DNA from: Geothrix fuzhouensis
GTDB lineage: Bacteria; Acidobacteriota; Holophagae; Holophagales; Holophagaceae
Direction of reading: 5' to 3'
DNA length: 64,000 nucleotides
NCBI RefSeq assembly: GCF_024609325.1
Contig: NZ_JANHMQ010000001.1
Span: forward strand, 1,302,001 to 1,366,000
The notes below the pieces were generated by a model, which did no database searches, was not told where the DNA came from, and was given only the letters and a program-made list of their open reading frames with translations. Every line of letters starts with the position of its first letter. Position 1 is the first letter of the stretch. Position numbers and translations under genes: made by a program. Below are positions 37,139-45,626 of this stretch, piece by piece.

Positions 37139-37156
37139 TGCAACCAGGAGGTTACA
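37139..37156. promoter_or_regulatory. Downstream operator copy for the SRPBCC-ArsR operon
   Basis: TGCAACC-AGGA-GGTTACA repeats the upstream palindrome with one mismatch, centred exactly 40 bases further on. It covers the AGGAGG ribosome-binding site of the SRPBCC gene, so binding there would block initiation as well. Confidence 0.6.
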
Positions 37157-37160
37157 CGTC

Positions 37161-37616
37161 ATGACATCAAGCACCGACTGCATCAGGAAGGAGATCCATC
37201 TCCGCGCGCCCCGGACGCGGGTCTGGAAGGCGCTGGTGGACGCCGAGGAGTTCGGCACGTGGTTCGGCATGAAGCTGGAGGGGCGTTTCCTCCCCGGCCA
37301 GCCGGTCTTCGGACGGATCACCCATCCCAACTACGAGCACATCCACCTGGAGATGCGGGTCGAACGCATGGAAGCCGAGAGCACTTTCTCCTACCGCTGG
37401 CATCCGTACCCCATGGATGCGAAGAAAGATTATTCGACGGAGCCCATGACCCTCGTGGAGTTCCACCTCGAATCAGCCGAGGGTGGCACCCTGCTCAAGG
37501 TGGTGGAGTCCGGCTTCGACCAGCTGCCGCCCGAGCGGCGCGACGAGGCCTTCCGCATGAACGATGCCGGTTGGGCGGGCCAGCTGCCCCGGATCGAACG
37601 CTATGTCACGGCCTGA
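37161..37616 (+). CDS. SRPBCC/AHSA1 domain protein
   Basis: The 151-residue protein has the activator-of-Hsp90 homology 1/START-like fold: IRKEIHLRAPRTRVWKALVD at the N-terminus, WFGMKLEGRFLPG, and a long C-terminal helix (DEAFRMNDAGWAGQLPRIER). Such proteins bind hydrophobic ligands in a deep cavity, and the ligand here is unknown. AGGAGG lies upstream. The next gene, an ArsR regulator, starts 14 bases before this one ends. Confidence 0.88.
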   Translation: MTSSTDCIRKEIHLRAPRTRVWKALVDAEEFGTWFGMKLEGRFLPGQPVFGRITHPNYEHIHLEMRVERMEAESTFSYRWHPYPMDAKKDYSTEPMTLVEFHLESAEGGTLLKVVESGFDQLPPERRDEAFRMNDAGWAGQLPRIERYVTA

Positions 37617-37947
37617 AGCCCTCTCCCCCGCGCGGCTGAAGGATGCGGCGCCGCTCTTCGCCGCCCTGGGGGATGCCACGCGCCTGGGCCTGCTCGTCAG
37701 CCTCTGCGCCGGAGGGCCGCTCACGGTCACGCGCCTCAGCAGCCAGTTCGACGTCACCAGGCAGGCCATCACCAAACATCTCGAAGTGCTCTCCGAGGCC
37801 GGACTCGTCAAGAGCAGCCGCCAGGGAAGAGAACGCATCTGGGCCTTCGAGCCCAAGCGCCTCGAGGACGCCCACCAGTACCTCGAACGCCTCTCGAAGG
37901 AGTGGGACGTCGCCCTGGCGCGCCTCAAGGCCTTCGTCGAAACCTAA
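37603..37947 (+). CDS. ArsR family transcriptional regulator
   Basis: The 114-residue winged-helix protein has LFAALGDATRLGLLVSLCAGG, recognition helix VTRQAITKHLEVLSEAGLV and wing RQGRERIWAFEP. It lacks the CxC metal site of arsenic-type members, so it probably does not sense metal directly. The ATG at 37603 overlaps the SRPBCC gene. ArsR genes normally precede their SRPBCC partner; here the order is reversed. It is the likely ligand of the two TGCAACC-N4-GGTTGCA sites. Confidence 0.9.
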   Translation: MSRPEALSPARLKDAAPLFAALGDATRLGLLVSLCAGGPLTVTRLSSQFDVTRQAITKHLEVLSEAGLVKSSRQGRERIWAFEPKRLEDAHQYLERLSKEWDVALARLKAFVET

Positions 37948-37972
37948 AAAACGGGCTTGCTCGTCTGCGATG

Positions 37973-37993
37973 GCCTTAAGTCCTGCTTAAGGC
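37973..37993. terminator. Hairpin after arsR
   Basis: GCCTTAAG-TCCTG-CTTAAGGC forms an 8-bp stem 25 bases after the arsR stop codon. No U-tract follows, so it is a weak terminator or a transcript-stabilising structure before the DinB gene. Confidence 0.4.
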
Positions 37994-38055
37994 AGGCGAA
38001 GCCATCTTCCCATTCAACCCGCACCCGGGCCACCGCGCCCCCCAAGGAGCAATCG

Positions 38056-38511
38056 ATGTCCCAACCCTGGACCGCCCTCTTCAACATCAATCGAGATGTC
38101 CTGCTGGAGAAGAACCTGGCCGACATCACCCAAAGCCAGGCCGATCTGCCTCCTTCTGACGACGTGAACAGCATCACGTGGATCCTCAATCACATCCTGG
38201 AATACCGCCACGAACTTCTCGGGGATGTTCTCAAGTCTGCCTATCGGCCGGCGGCGACCGAGCCCCAGGCCCTGGCGCAGTTCAAAGCTGCCATGGAGGA
38301 CACGCAGGCAGCCCTGAACACGGCCTTCGGCTCTGCCGACTGGGATGAATCGCATTTCCATCCCGCGTTCCAGGCCACCCTGCCACTGGCCCAGATCGTC
38401 GGCATCTATTTCATGCACGAAACCTACCACCTGGGCCAATTGGGCACCGCCCGAAAGCTCCTGGGCCTGCCCGGCGTGATCAAGCCGCCCGCGAAGACGA
38501 AGAAGGTCTAA
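38056..38511 (+). CDS. DinB family protein
   Basis: This 151-residue four-helix protein has DinB-type metal-ligand histidines in WILNHILEYRHELL and YFMHETYHLGQLG. The family includes thiol-dependent S-transferases and many proteins of unknown role. AAGGAGC precedes the ATG at 38056. It follows the SRPBCC-ArsR pair by about 110 bases and may be co-regulated with it. Confidence 0.87.
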   Translation: MSQPWTALFNINRDVLLEKNLADITQSQADLPPSDDVNSITWILNHILEYRHELLGDVLKSAYRPAATEPQALAQFKAAMEDTQAALNTAFGSADWDESHFHPAFQATLPLAQIVGIYFMHETYHLGQLGTARKLLGLPGVIKPPAKTKKV

Positions 38512-38594
38512 CGGAAGGGCCCGTACCGGCCAGGAGACACCTACGCCGGCACGAGCCCTCACAACCATCTCGTGCGACCAGGGAGGTATGGGAT

Positions 38595-39293
38595 ATGGCC
38601 CATCTCAAGATCGGAATCATCGGCACAGGCAGCATGGGAGAGGTCCTGGCCCGTCACCTCGCCAAGCTCGGCCACCGCGTCCTGATGGCAAACGCCCGCG
38701 GCCCCGAGAGCCTGAAAGAACTGGCGGAGAAGATCGGCGCGACGCCCGCATCCGTGGCCGATGCCGTCCAGGCTGGTGACATCGTCATCCTGGCGATTCC
38801 CACCAAAGCCGTCCCCCGGCTTTCGCCCGAGCTGTTCTCAAACCTGCCGGATCGCGTGGTCGTCATCGATATCGGCAACTACCATCCCAAACTCCGTGAT
38901 GGCCGTATCGAGGCCATCGACCAGGGCCAGCTCGACAGTCCCTGGGTCGCGCAGCAGATCGGTCATCCCCTGATCAAGGCCTTCAACAACATCTTCGCGA
39001 AAAGCCTCCTTGAGAAGGGCGCGCCCAAGGGAACGCCAGGACGGATCGCGCTTTCCGTATGCGGGGACGCACCGGATGCCAAGGCCACCGTGCTCCGCCT
39101 CGTCGACGATCTCGGCTTCGATCCCGTCGATGGCGGGACCCTGAAGGATTCCTGGCGCCAGCAACCCGGAACGCCAGCCTACTGCCGCGATCTTGACGCC
39201 GCGTCTCTCCGACGTGCGCTCGCCGAAGCTGACCGGAGCCGGATCGTCGAATACCGCACCGAACAGGAGGCGCGCATCAGGAGGTCCATGTAA
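38595..39293 (+). CDS. NADP/F420-type oxidoreductase
   Basis: The 232-residue protein has an N-terminal Rossmann motif (IGIIGTGSMGEVLARHLAKLG). AGDIVILAIPTKAV, VVIDIGNYHP and HPLIKAFNNIFAKSL follow, as in NADPH:F420 reductases and related NAD(P)-binding oxidoreductases. The SMGEV and NARGPES segments suggest NADP rather than NAD. Nothing in the window makes F420, so the second substrate is uncertain. GGGAGG lies 10 bases before the ATG. Confidence 0.85.
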   Translation: MAHLKIGIIGTGSMGEVLARHLAKLGHRVLMANARGPESLKELAEKIGATPASVADAVQAGDIVILAIPTKAVPRLSPELFSNLPDRVVVIDIGNYHPKLRDGRIEAIDQGQLDSPWVAQQIGHPLIKAFNNIFAKSLLEKGAPKGTPGRIALSVCGDAPDAKATVLRLVDDLGFDPVDGGTLKDSWRQQPGTPAYCRDLDAASLRRALAEADRSRIVEYRTEQEARIRRSM

Positions 39294-39599
39294 TGCAGCG
39301 GAGGATATTACCGCCAACGACTGGACCATCTAGGCCCTTGAGGTGGCTGGGGAGGCCGTCTCCCGATGAAACCGGGTTCCCGGGGATCGGCGTAGAAGTT
39401 CCTCCGCCCTCTCGCCGCTGGTGTAGGAGCGTCTCGACCTCCGACCATCGGATATCGAGAGCCATCGGCATCCGTCAATCGTGTCTGGACCGCTTCAAGC
39501 GCTCGAAGGCCAGGGTGCGGAAGGCCAAGGATTGAAGCCAACCTGTGGGCTCCCCCTTCGGGCTGCGAAAACACGCGAGATCTACTTCAGAATGAAAAC
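39294..39599. other. Intergenic region without supported gene
   Basis: About 306 bases separate the oxidoreductase from the SprT-like gene. Short open frames exist on both strands, but none has a ribosome-binding site or a recognisable domain. I see no strong hairpin or repeat. It could be a decayed gene. Confidence 0.4.
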
Positions 39600-40004
39600 A
39601 TGACGCTCACGCTCCGCCACAAGGCCCAGGCCATCCTCCGCGAGGCGGGGTGGAACCTCGCGCCGCCTCCGGTGATCTGGTCGCCCCGCATGGCGCGGTG
39701 CGCGGGGCTCTTCGTGATCGAGAAGGATTCCCGCGGCACATGGCATCCGGAGATCCGCCTCAGCATCCCCCTGCTGCGCCGCCGGGACTGGCCGTGGCCG
39801 CAGCAAGTGTGCGGGATGAACTGCCACGATCCGGAGGCCGTGCAGCTCCGAATCCTCGAGCATGAACTCATTCACTTCAAGCTCTGGATGGACCGGGAGA
39901 AGGACTGGGGCCACACGGAGCGGTTCCGGCAACTGGCGTGGGAGGTGTTCGGGCACCAGAGCATTACACATGGCATCGGACACGAAGAGCCCGAAAGAAG
40001 CTAG
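39600..40004 (+). CDS. SprT-like zinc metalloprotease domain protein
   Basis: The 134-residue protein has HELIH at residues 88-92 (the HExxH zinc protease motif) followed by KLWMDREKDWGHTERFRQLA, where the later His is the probable third ligand. This fits SprT/Spartan-type minigluzincins. It is shorter than SprT and lacks an obvious zinc-ribbon tail. The ATG has only a weak ribosome-binding site. It may process protein or protein-DNA adducts, which is inference from the family. Confidence 0.78.
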   Translation: MTLTLRHKAQAILREAGWNLAPPPVIWSPRMARCAGLFVIEKDSRGTWHPEIRLSIPLLRRRDWPWPQQVCGMNCHDPEAVQLRILEHELIHFKLWMDREKDWGHTERFRQLAWEVFGHQSITHGIGHEEPERS

Positions 40005-40005
40005 G

Positions 40006-40065
40006 TCCACAGATTCCACAGATTCTCCGTCCCTAGAATCTGTATCCATCTGTGGAATCTGTGGA
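40006..40065. repeat. Hairpin of CCACAGATT 9-mers
   Basis: TCCACAGATTCCACAGAT and its exact 18-base complement ATCTGTGGAATCTGTGGA are separated by 24 bases that include a further partial unit (AGAATCTGT). The 9-base period is clear. It begins just after the sprT stop codon. Confidence 0.85.
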
Positions 40066-40102
40066 TATCTTTACAGGCTTTCACTTGGAGTACGCTCAAT
40101 CC

Positions 40103-41590
40103 ATGACCGCCTGGGATCCCGCCCTGCTTGCCGCGCCGCCGCTGCTGCTGAACGGGGACGACCGGCTGCCGCCGGAGCGCAAGCTCTTCGCCCTGCGCAC
40201 ACTGCCCCTTGGTGAGATCAAGGCCATCGGCTTCGACATGGACCACACCCTGGCGCGCTACCGGGCGCCGGAGATCGACGAGCTGGCCTTCAAGAAGGCG
40301 GTGCGGTACCTGGTGCGGGACCGCGGCTACTCGGCTTGGCTCCTGGAGATCCCCTACGATCCGGCCTTCGCCGTGCGCGGTCTGCTGCTGGACGGGCTGC
40401 GCGGAAACGTGCTCAAGCTCAACCGCGAGCGCCAGGTGGTCCGGGCCTGCCATGGCACCCGGATCCTGCCCCGCACGGAGCTGGACGCCGTCTACGGGCG
40501 ACGCCGGCTGTCCATCACAGCCAAGGGCTTCCGCAACCTCGACACGCTCTTCGAGATTCCCGAGGGCTACCTCTACGCCCGGCTGGTGGACAGCCTGGAC
40601 CAGAGCCTCCTCAAGGCCGAGAACTACCTGCAGCTGTTCCATGACGTGCGCTGGGCCATCGACACCGCCCACCGGAACGGAGAGATGAAAACAGAGATCC
40701 TGGCCCACCGTGACTTCTTCATCCCGCATGATCCCCAGCTGGCGCTGGCCCTGGACCGGCTCAAGCGCGAAGGGAAGAAGCTCTTCCTCCTCACCAATAG
40801 CGAATGGAGCTTCACCGCGGGTGTCCTGGGCCATCTGCTGGATGGGCAGGACCCGGCCCGGCCCCGCTGGATCGACTACTTCGATCTGGTCGTGGTGAGC
40901 AGCCGCAAGCCCGCCTTCTTCCTTGATACGCCGGACCCCGTGCCCCTGGAGGGCTGGCCACGCTGCTTCACGGGCGGCCACGCCGCCTGGCTGGAGGCCC
41001 AGCTGGGAGCAGAAGGCGAGCAGATTCTCTACGTGGGCGACCACATCTATGGCGATGTGCTGCGCTCCAAGAAGAATGCCTCCTGGCGGACCCTGCTGCT
41101 GGTGCCGGAGCTGGAACATGAGATCAAGCTGCTGGAGGCTCGGAACCAGGACATGCGGGACATGCTGCGCATCGAAACCATTCGCCGCCGCACCCTCCGG
41201 CGAGCCTCGGTGCTCCAGGACCAGTGGAAACGCAACCGGATGCGGCGCCATGTGCTGGGGCCCCGCCTCAGCACCGAGGCCACCGCCGCCCTGGACCAGG
41301 AGGCCGTGCACCTGGCCAGCAGCGCCGAAGCTCTCCAGCGTCGGGCGGAGCTGCAGAGCCTCGAGCTGGACACTCTCACGAAATCCGTGGAGGCCGCCTT
41401 CAACCCCACCTGGGGGCCCATCTTCCGCGACCGGGACGAACAGACCCGCTTCGCCGACCAGATCCAGCAGTTCGCCTGCGCCTACACCGGCCGCGTGGGC
41501 AACCTCTACATGTACGATCCCCACGCGACGGTGTACGCGCCACTGCCCGCTTTGCCCCACGAGCGTCTGGGCCGCTGGATCACCCCGTGA
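40103..41590 (+). CDS. HAD superfamily 5'-nucleotidase (cN-II-like)
   Basis: This 495-residue enzyme has HAD motif I in GFDMDHTLARY (Asp45 nucleophile, Asp47), motif II in LFLLTNS, and motif III/IV in ILYVGDHIYGDVLRSKK. The pattern and length match purine 5'-nucleotidases of the cN-II family, which dephosphorylate IMP or GMP in the cytosol. The ATG at 40103 follows GGAG by 12 bases. The upstream frame runs through the CCACAGATT repeat and is not used. Its 3' end overlaps the convergent aminotransferase gene by 11 bases. Confidence 0.88.
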   Translation: MTAWDPALLAAPPLLLNGDDRLPPERKLFALRTLPLGEIKAIGFDMDHTLARYRAPEIDELAFKKAVRYLVRDRGYSAWLLEIPYDPAFAVRGLLLDGLRGNVLKLNRERQVVRACHGTRILPRTELDAVYGRRRLSITAKGFRNLDTLFEIPEGYLYARLVDSLDQSLLKAENYLQLFHDVRWAIDTAHRNGEMKTEILAHRDFFIPHDPQLALALDRLKREGKKLFLLTNSEWSFTAGVLGHLLDGQDPARPRWIDYFDLVVVSSRKPAFFLDTPDPVPLEGWPRCFTGGHAAWLEAQLGAEGEQILYVGDHIYGDVLRSKKNASWRTLLLVPELEHEIKLLEARNQDMRDMLRIETIRRRTLRRASVLQDQWKRNRMRRHVLGPRLSTEATAALDQEAVHLASSAEALQRRAELQSLELDTLTKSVEAAFNPTWGPIFRDRDEQTRFADQIQQFACAYTGRVGNLYMYDPHATVYAPLPALPHERLGRWITP

Positions 41591-42794
41591 TGAGGTGCTG
41601 GGCCTTGGCCCGGGCGATCACCTGGCGGATGGCAGCCACGGTCTGATCCTGGTCGGCTTCGGTGAGGCCCGGCCAGAGTGGCAGGCTCATGAGGCGCTCA
41701 CCGCTCCACTCGCTGTGGGGCAGGCCATCCTTGGGCAGGTGCGAAGGATGCGCCGCGTAGAAGTCCCGGTACCAGGGATGGATATGGGCCGGACGGTAGT
41801 GGATACCCGTACCGATGTTCTCCTCTTTGAGCGCGGCCACGAAGGTGTCGCGATCCAGGCCGATCTTCTCGGGATGGATGCGCAGCACGAAGAGGTGGAA
41901 GCAGTGGCCGTGGTCCGCGTCGCCGGGCCAGGGTAGCCGCACTTCCTCGATGTCCTTCATCAGCTCGAGGTAGCGGTGGAACAAGACACCGCGCCGCTCA
42001 TTGAAGCCGTCCAGCTTCTCGATCTGGTGGAGGCCCATGGCCGCCTGGAGGTCCATGAAATTGGCCTTGCGGGCGGGTTCATAGACCTCTGTGTGAGGGC
42101 TGCCCTCCTTGGCGAAGCGCTTCCACGCATCCCGGTCGATGCCGTGGAAGCGCAGGCGCTTGATGCGGCTCTCGTACTCGTCGTTGAAGAAGGCGATGGC
42201 CCCGCCCTCTCCCGTAGTCATATTCTTGTTCGGGTGGAAGCTGTACACGCTCATGATCGAGCGGGGATCGCCGCCGATCTTCGTGCCTTTGTAGTGGGCG
42301 CCCATGGCCTGGGCCGCATCCTCGATGACCCATAGGCCATGCTTCTCGGCCACGGCCCAAATCGCCTCCATGGGGCACGGTAGGCCTGTGAGATGCACCG
42401 GGATGATGCCCTTGGTGCGGGGCGTGATGGCGGCCTCGAGCCTGGCCGGATCGATGTTGAGGGTCACCGGGTCAATGTCCACCAGCACCGGCACGCCGCC
42501 TTGCAGCACCACCGTACTGAGGGTGCTCACCCAGGTGAGCGACGTGGTGATGACCTCATCGCCGGGCTGGATGCCCAGCACCTGCATGGTGATCTCCTGG
42601 GCCGTGGTGGCGCTGTTCATGGCCAGGCAGTGGGGCACGCCGTTGTAGACCTTCAGCTTCTCTTCGAACGCTGCGGACTTCGGCCCCGTGGTGAGCCACC
42701 CGCTGTGGATCGAGTCGATGATCTCCGTGATCTCTTCCTGCCCGACCATGGGACGGGTGAAGGGGAGGAAGTGGGGCCGGCGTTGGTAGGTCAT
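41580..42794 (-). CDS. DegT/DnrJ/EryC1/StrS family aminotransferase
   Basis: This 404-residue PLP enzyme has the PLP-binding Lys190 in HPNKNMTTGEGG, the cofactor Asp in VIEDAAQAMGA and the C-terminal HIHPWYRDFY. It is close to ArnB-type sugar aminotransferases, which aminate UDP- or dTDP-4-keto sugars for lipopolysaccharide or glycan modification. The ATG at 42794 has GGAG upstream; a GTG at 42809 is less likely. No other sugar-nucleotide genes are adjacent, so the product sugar is unknown. Confidence 0.9.
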   Translation of the reverse strand: MTYQRRPHFLPFTRPMVGQEEITEIIDSIHSGWLTTGPKSAAFEEKLKVYNGVPHCLAMNSATTAQEITMQVLGIQPGDEVITTSLTWVSTLSTVVLQGGVPVLVDIDPVTLNIDPARLEAAITPRTKGIIPVHLTGLPCPMEAIWAVAEKHGLWVIEDAAQAMGAHYKGTKIGGDPRSIMSVYSFHPNKNMTTGEGGAIAFFNDEYESRIKRLRFHGIDRDAWKRFAKEGSPHTEVYEPARKANFMDLQAAMGLHQIEKLDGFNERRGVLFHRYLELMKDIEEVRLPWPGDADHGHCFHLFVLRIHPEKIGLDRDTFVAALKEENIGTGIHYRPAHIHPWYRDFYAAHPSHLPKDGLPHSEWSGERLMSLPLWPGLTEADQDQTVAAIRQVIARAKAQHLITG

Positions 42795-42877
42795 GGAGGC
42801 TCCGTACACGAGCGATCATTTTCACATATCGCGGCGCGAAGCCTCGCGATCAACCACAGACCACCCGCGCCCCGATC

Positions 42878-44356
42878 CTAGGCGATCGGCATTGTGATCT
42901 TCAGGGTGCTGCCGTGGCCCATGCCCTCGCTGAAGAGAATGATGGTGCCGTTCATCATGCCCATGAGGTGCTTGCAGATGACGAGGCCGAGGCCGGTGCC
43001 GCCGTATTCCCGCGCATGGCCACCTTCGGCCTGGGCGAACTTCTGGAACAGACGGCTCTGGCCTTCGGCACTCACGCCGATGCCCGTATCCACGACCAGG
43101 AGCGCGATGACCCCGGGGTGCCGCTCCACGACGACGCTGACGGTCCCCTCCTTGGTGAACTTCAAGGCATTCGACAGCAGGTTGAGGAGCACCTGCTTGA
43201 GGCGGCTGGGATCCACCATCACTTCAGGAATGCCGCTGACGTCGGACCAGACCAGCTCCACGCCTGGCTTGCGGGGGTAAGCCTCCGCGATGGGCTTCAC
43301 CTCATCCAGCAGCTGGCCGAGACTCGTGGGGGTGGAATGAACCTCCAGGCGGCCGGATTCGATCTTCGCCAGGTCCAGGATGTCGTTGAGGAGCCCCAGC
43401 AGATGCTGGCCCGAGGTGTAGCTGTCCTGGAGCATGGACCGCATCTCCTCGGCATCATCGTAGAGGCCGTCCATGACCAGGCGCGTGAACCCGAGGATGC
43501 CCGTGAGTGGGGTGCGCAGCTCGTGGCTGGTGAGGGCGAGGAACTCGCTCTTGAGCTGATCGGCCTCACGCAGGGCGTCGTTCACGCGCTCCAGTTCGAG
43601 GGTCTGGCGCTGCAGCGCGTCCCGCTGCTCAGACAGATCCTTGAATAGCCAGGCGTTGTAGAGCGAGATGGCCGTCTGCCGCTGGAGGATGGAGATGGAA
43701 TCCAGTTCCTCCTCCTCCACCCGCCGGTCTGTGGGCATGGCCAGGATCACGAAGCCCATGAGGAGCAGCTGGTGTTCGAAGGGGACGAAGTAGAGGGCCG
43801 CGCCTTCGGGCCCCCGCAGCGTCGCGAAAGCGGCGCCCCCCGTGGGCGGGTCCAGCCACTGACTCTGGAACAGCACCAGGGGCATGTCCGGAAAGGGATT
43901 CGGGGCCGGCAACCGCAGGGCTGACCATTCGGCGCGCGTGAGCCCGGCGCCTTCCTTGGGCACATACCCGGAGCCGCCATCCTCCAACGTCCACACCACC
44001 GCGCGGGGGCAGCGGAACTCCTGGGCCAGCACCTCGAGGACCACGCTGACCACCTGGCCCCCCTTGGAAGTGGCTGCCAGGATCTCGGACACATGCTGGA
44101 GGACCTGCATCTGGTGAGAACGACGGCTCAGCTTGGCGCGCAGGTCCCGGACCTCATGCATGGCCAGGGTGGACTGCCGCTGAGCCTGCAACAACTCCGC
44201 CAGCAGCTCGGAGCCCTGGGACCGCTGGGCTGGAGGAGCGACCGGCTTGGGACCGGAACCAGCCATGGACCCGAAGGAAGCCGGTTTCGGGCCCGAGTCC
44301 GCCTTGGGCGGCTGCGGGATCGGCTTCGGGCCGGAAGGGGGGTTCGAGGTGGCCAT
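42878..44356 (-). CDS. Soluble sensor histidine kinase
   Basis: The 492-residue kinase has a Pro/Lys-rich N-terminus (about 1-45), a coiled coil, and a GAF-like sensor region (about 85-225). A second coiled coil leads into a HisKA domain with the phosphorylated His278 in TSHELRTPLTGI. The HATPase domain carries NLLSNALKF, VDTGIGVSAEG and GGTGLGLVICK. No transmembrane helix is visible, so it senses a cytosolic signal. GGAG precedes the ATG at 44356. It is divergent, 46 bases apart, from a membrane histidine kinase, and has no adjacent response regulator. Confidence 0.9.
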   Translation of the reverse strand: MATSNPPSGPKPIPQPPKADSGPKPASFGSMAGSGPKPVAPPAQRSQGSELLAELLQAQRQSTLAMHEVRDLRAKLSRRSHQMQVLQHVSEILAATSKGGQVVSVVLEVLAQEFRCPRAVVWTLEDGGSGYVPKEGAGLTRAEWSALRLPAPNPFPDMPLVLFQSQWLDPPTGGAAFATLRGPEGAALYFVPFEHQLLLMGFVILAMPTDRRVEEEELDSISILQRQTAISLYNAWLFKDLSEQRDALQRQTLELERVNDALREADQLKSEFLALTSHELRTPLTGILGFTRLVMDGLYDDAEEMRSMLQDSYTSGQHLLGLLNDILDLAKIESGRLEVHSTPTSLGQLLDEVKPIAEAYPRKPGVELVWSDVSGIPEVMVDPSRLKQVLLNLLSNALKFTKEGTVSVVVERHPGVIALLVVDTGIGVSAEGQSRLFQKFAQAEGGHAREYGGTGLGLVICKHLMGMMNGTIILFSEGMGHGSTLKITMPIA

Positions 44357-44402
44357 CGGACTCCAGGATGGCCTCATAGGGGGACACTGCCAAGATGGAG
44401 GC

Positions 44403-45626
44403 ATGGCCCAACGCGCCCAGACCTTCCCCCTGCAACGGATCATCTTTCTGTCCGTGTCTGTGGTGCTCTGTCTCCAGGTCGGCTGGTGGATCCGCCTGCA
44501 GATCCGGGATTCCGGTCGACTGCTGGAAGTCCGCACCCAAGCCCTGCAGGCGGCGCGGGCCCAAGCTTGGCAGATGGACACCCAGAAGATGCTTGACGTG
44601 CTCCATGCCCAGCGCGATCCCGCCTCTCCGAGCGGCACGGTGGTGGGCCAGCTCCCAGTCATGCCCGGCCTGGCCGAGCGCCGGCAGGCCATTCAGGAGG
44701 CCTACCCTCAGGTGGAGCTGATCCCACGCCCCATGGCACCGGATGACCCCCTCCTGTTGGACGGGACCGCCTACCTCACCGTGCGTCCCGCCCCCCTACA
44801 GGAACTGAAGGACCAGCGCTGGCACGCCGTCTTCCGCGCCAGCACGGAGGGCGCCTTCATGGTGTTCGCGGTGCTGTTCGGCTTCGTTCTCCTCTACCGA
44901 AAACTCTCGGAAGAACTGGACCTCAAGCTGCGGCAGCGGAACTTCACCTCTGCGGTCACGCATGAGCTGAAGACGCCCATCGCCTCCCTGCGGGTGTGGA
45001 CGGAGACCCTCTTCACCCGCGAACTGGGCCCGGAGCAGCGTCAGCGGATCCGCGGGCTCATGGAGAAGGATCTCGAGCGGCTCAACGAGTTGGTGGGCAA
45101 CCTGCTGGACGTGGCGCGGGCCGAATCGGGCAGCCTGGTGCTCCACCTGGCGCCGCTGGAGCTGGGGCCCTGGCTCAAGAACGTCTGCGAAGGCATGGAC
45201 CATCGCCTGGGCCCGGGCGCCCTCGGCCTCAAGCTGGAATGCACCCCCGAGTCCCTGTGGGTGGAGGCTGATCCCAAGGCCCTGGGCACCGTCGTAGAGA
45301 ACCTCCTCTCCAATGCCTACAAGTACTCAGCCGAGCCTCGACAGACCACCGTGACCTTGGATGGCGATGGCGAGGATGTCCTGATCGTGGTGAGCGACCA
45401 GGGCCACGGCATCAGTGCCAAGGACCTGCCCCGGGTCTTCCACCGGTTCTTCCGGGTGGGCGACGAGATGACCCGCCAGGTGGCGGGCACGGGTCTCGGC
45501 CTCTTCCTCGTGAAGGAGATCGTGACCCGCCATGGAGGCAAGGTGCATGTCTCCAGCCGCGGGCCGGGCTTCGGCTCCGCCTTCACCATCCGCCTGCCCC
45601 GGCGGACCGCTCCGGAGGCCGCATGA
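44403..45626 (+). CDS. Membrane sensor histidine kinase coupled to an ECF sigma gene
   Basis: The 407-residue kinase has TM1 at about residues 14-32 (IIFLSVSVVLCLQVGWWI), a periplasmic sensor of about 110 residues, and TM2 near 152-170 (AFMVFAVLFGFVLLY). A HisKA domain follows with His187 in THELKTPIASLRVW. The HATPase domain carries VENLLSNAYKY, DQGHGISAKDL and GTGLGLFLVKE. The stop codon overlaps the start of the ECF sigma gene (ATGA). No response regulator follows, which is unusual. GGAGG is very close to the ATG at 44403, so the start is a little uncertain. Confidence 0.9.
   Translation: MAQRAQTFPLQRIIFLSVSVVLCLQVGWWIRLQIRDSGRLLEVRTQALQAARAQAWQMDTQKMLDVLHAQRDPASPSGTVVGQLPVMPGLAERRQAIQEAYPQVELIPRPMAPDDPLLLDGTAYLTVRPAPLQELKDQRWHAVFRASTEGAFMVFAVLFGFVLLYRKLSEELDLKLRQRNFTSAVTHELKTPIASLRVWTETLFTRELGPEQRQRIRGLMEKDLERLNELVGNLLDVARAESGSLVLHLAPLELGPWLKNVCEGMDHRLGPGALGLKLECTPESLWVEADPKALGTVVENLLSNAYKYSAEPRQTTVTLDGDGEDVLIVVSDQGHGISAKDLPRVFHRFFRVGDEMTRQVAGTGLGLFLVKEIVTRHGGKVHVSSRGPGFGSAFTIRLPRRTAPEAA

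Noticed and set aside
39293-39535. An 80-codon plus-strand frame starting in the stop codon of the oxidoreductase gene
   Set aside because: There is no ribosome-binding site and no family match, and the sequence is Arg/Pro-rich as in random GC-rich frames.
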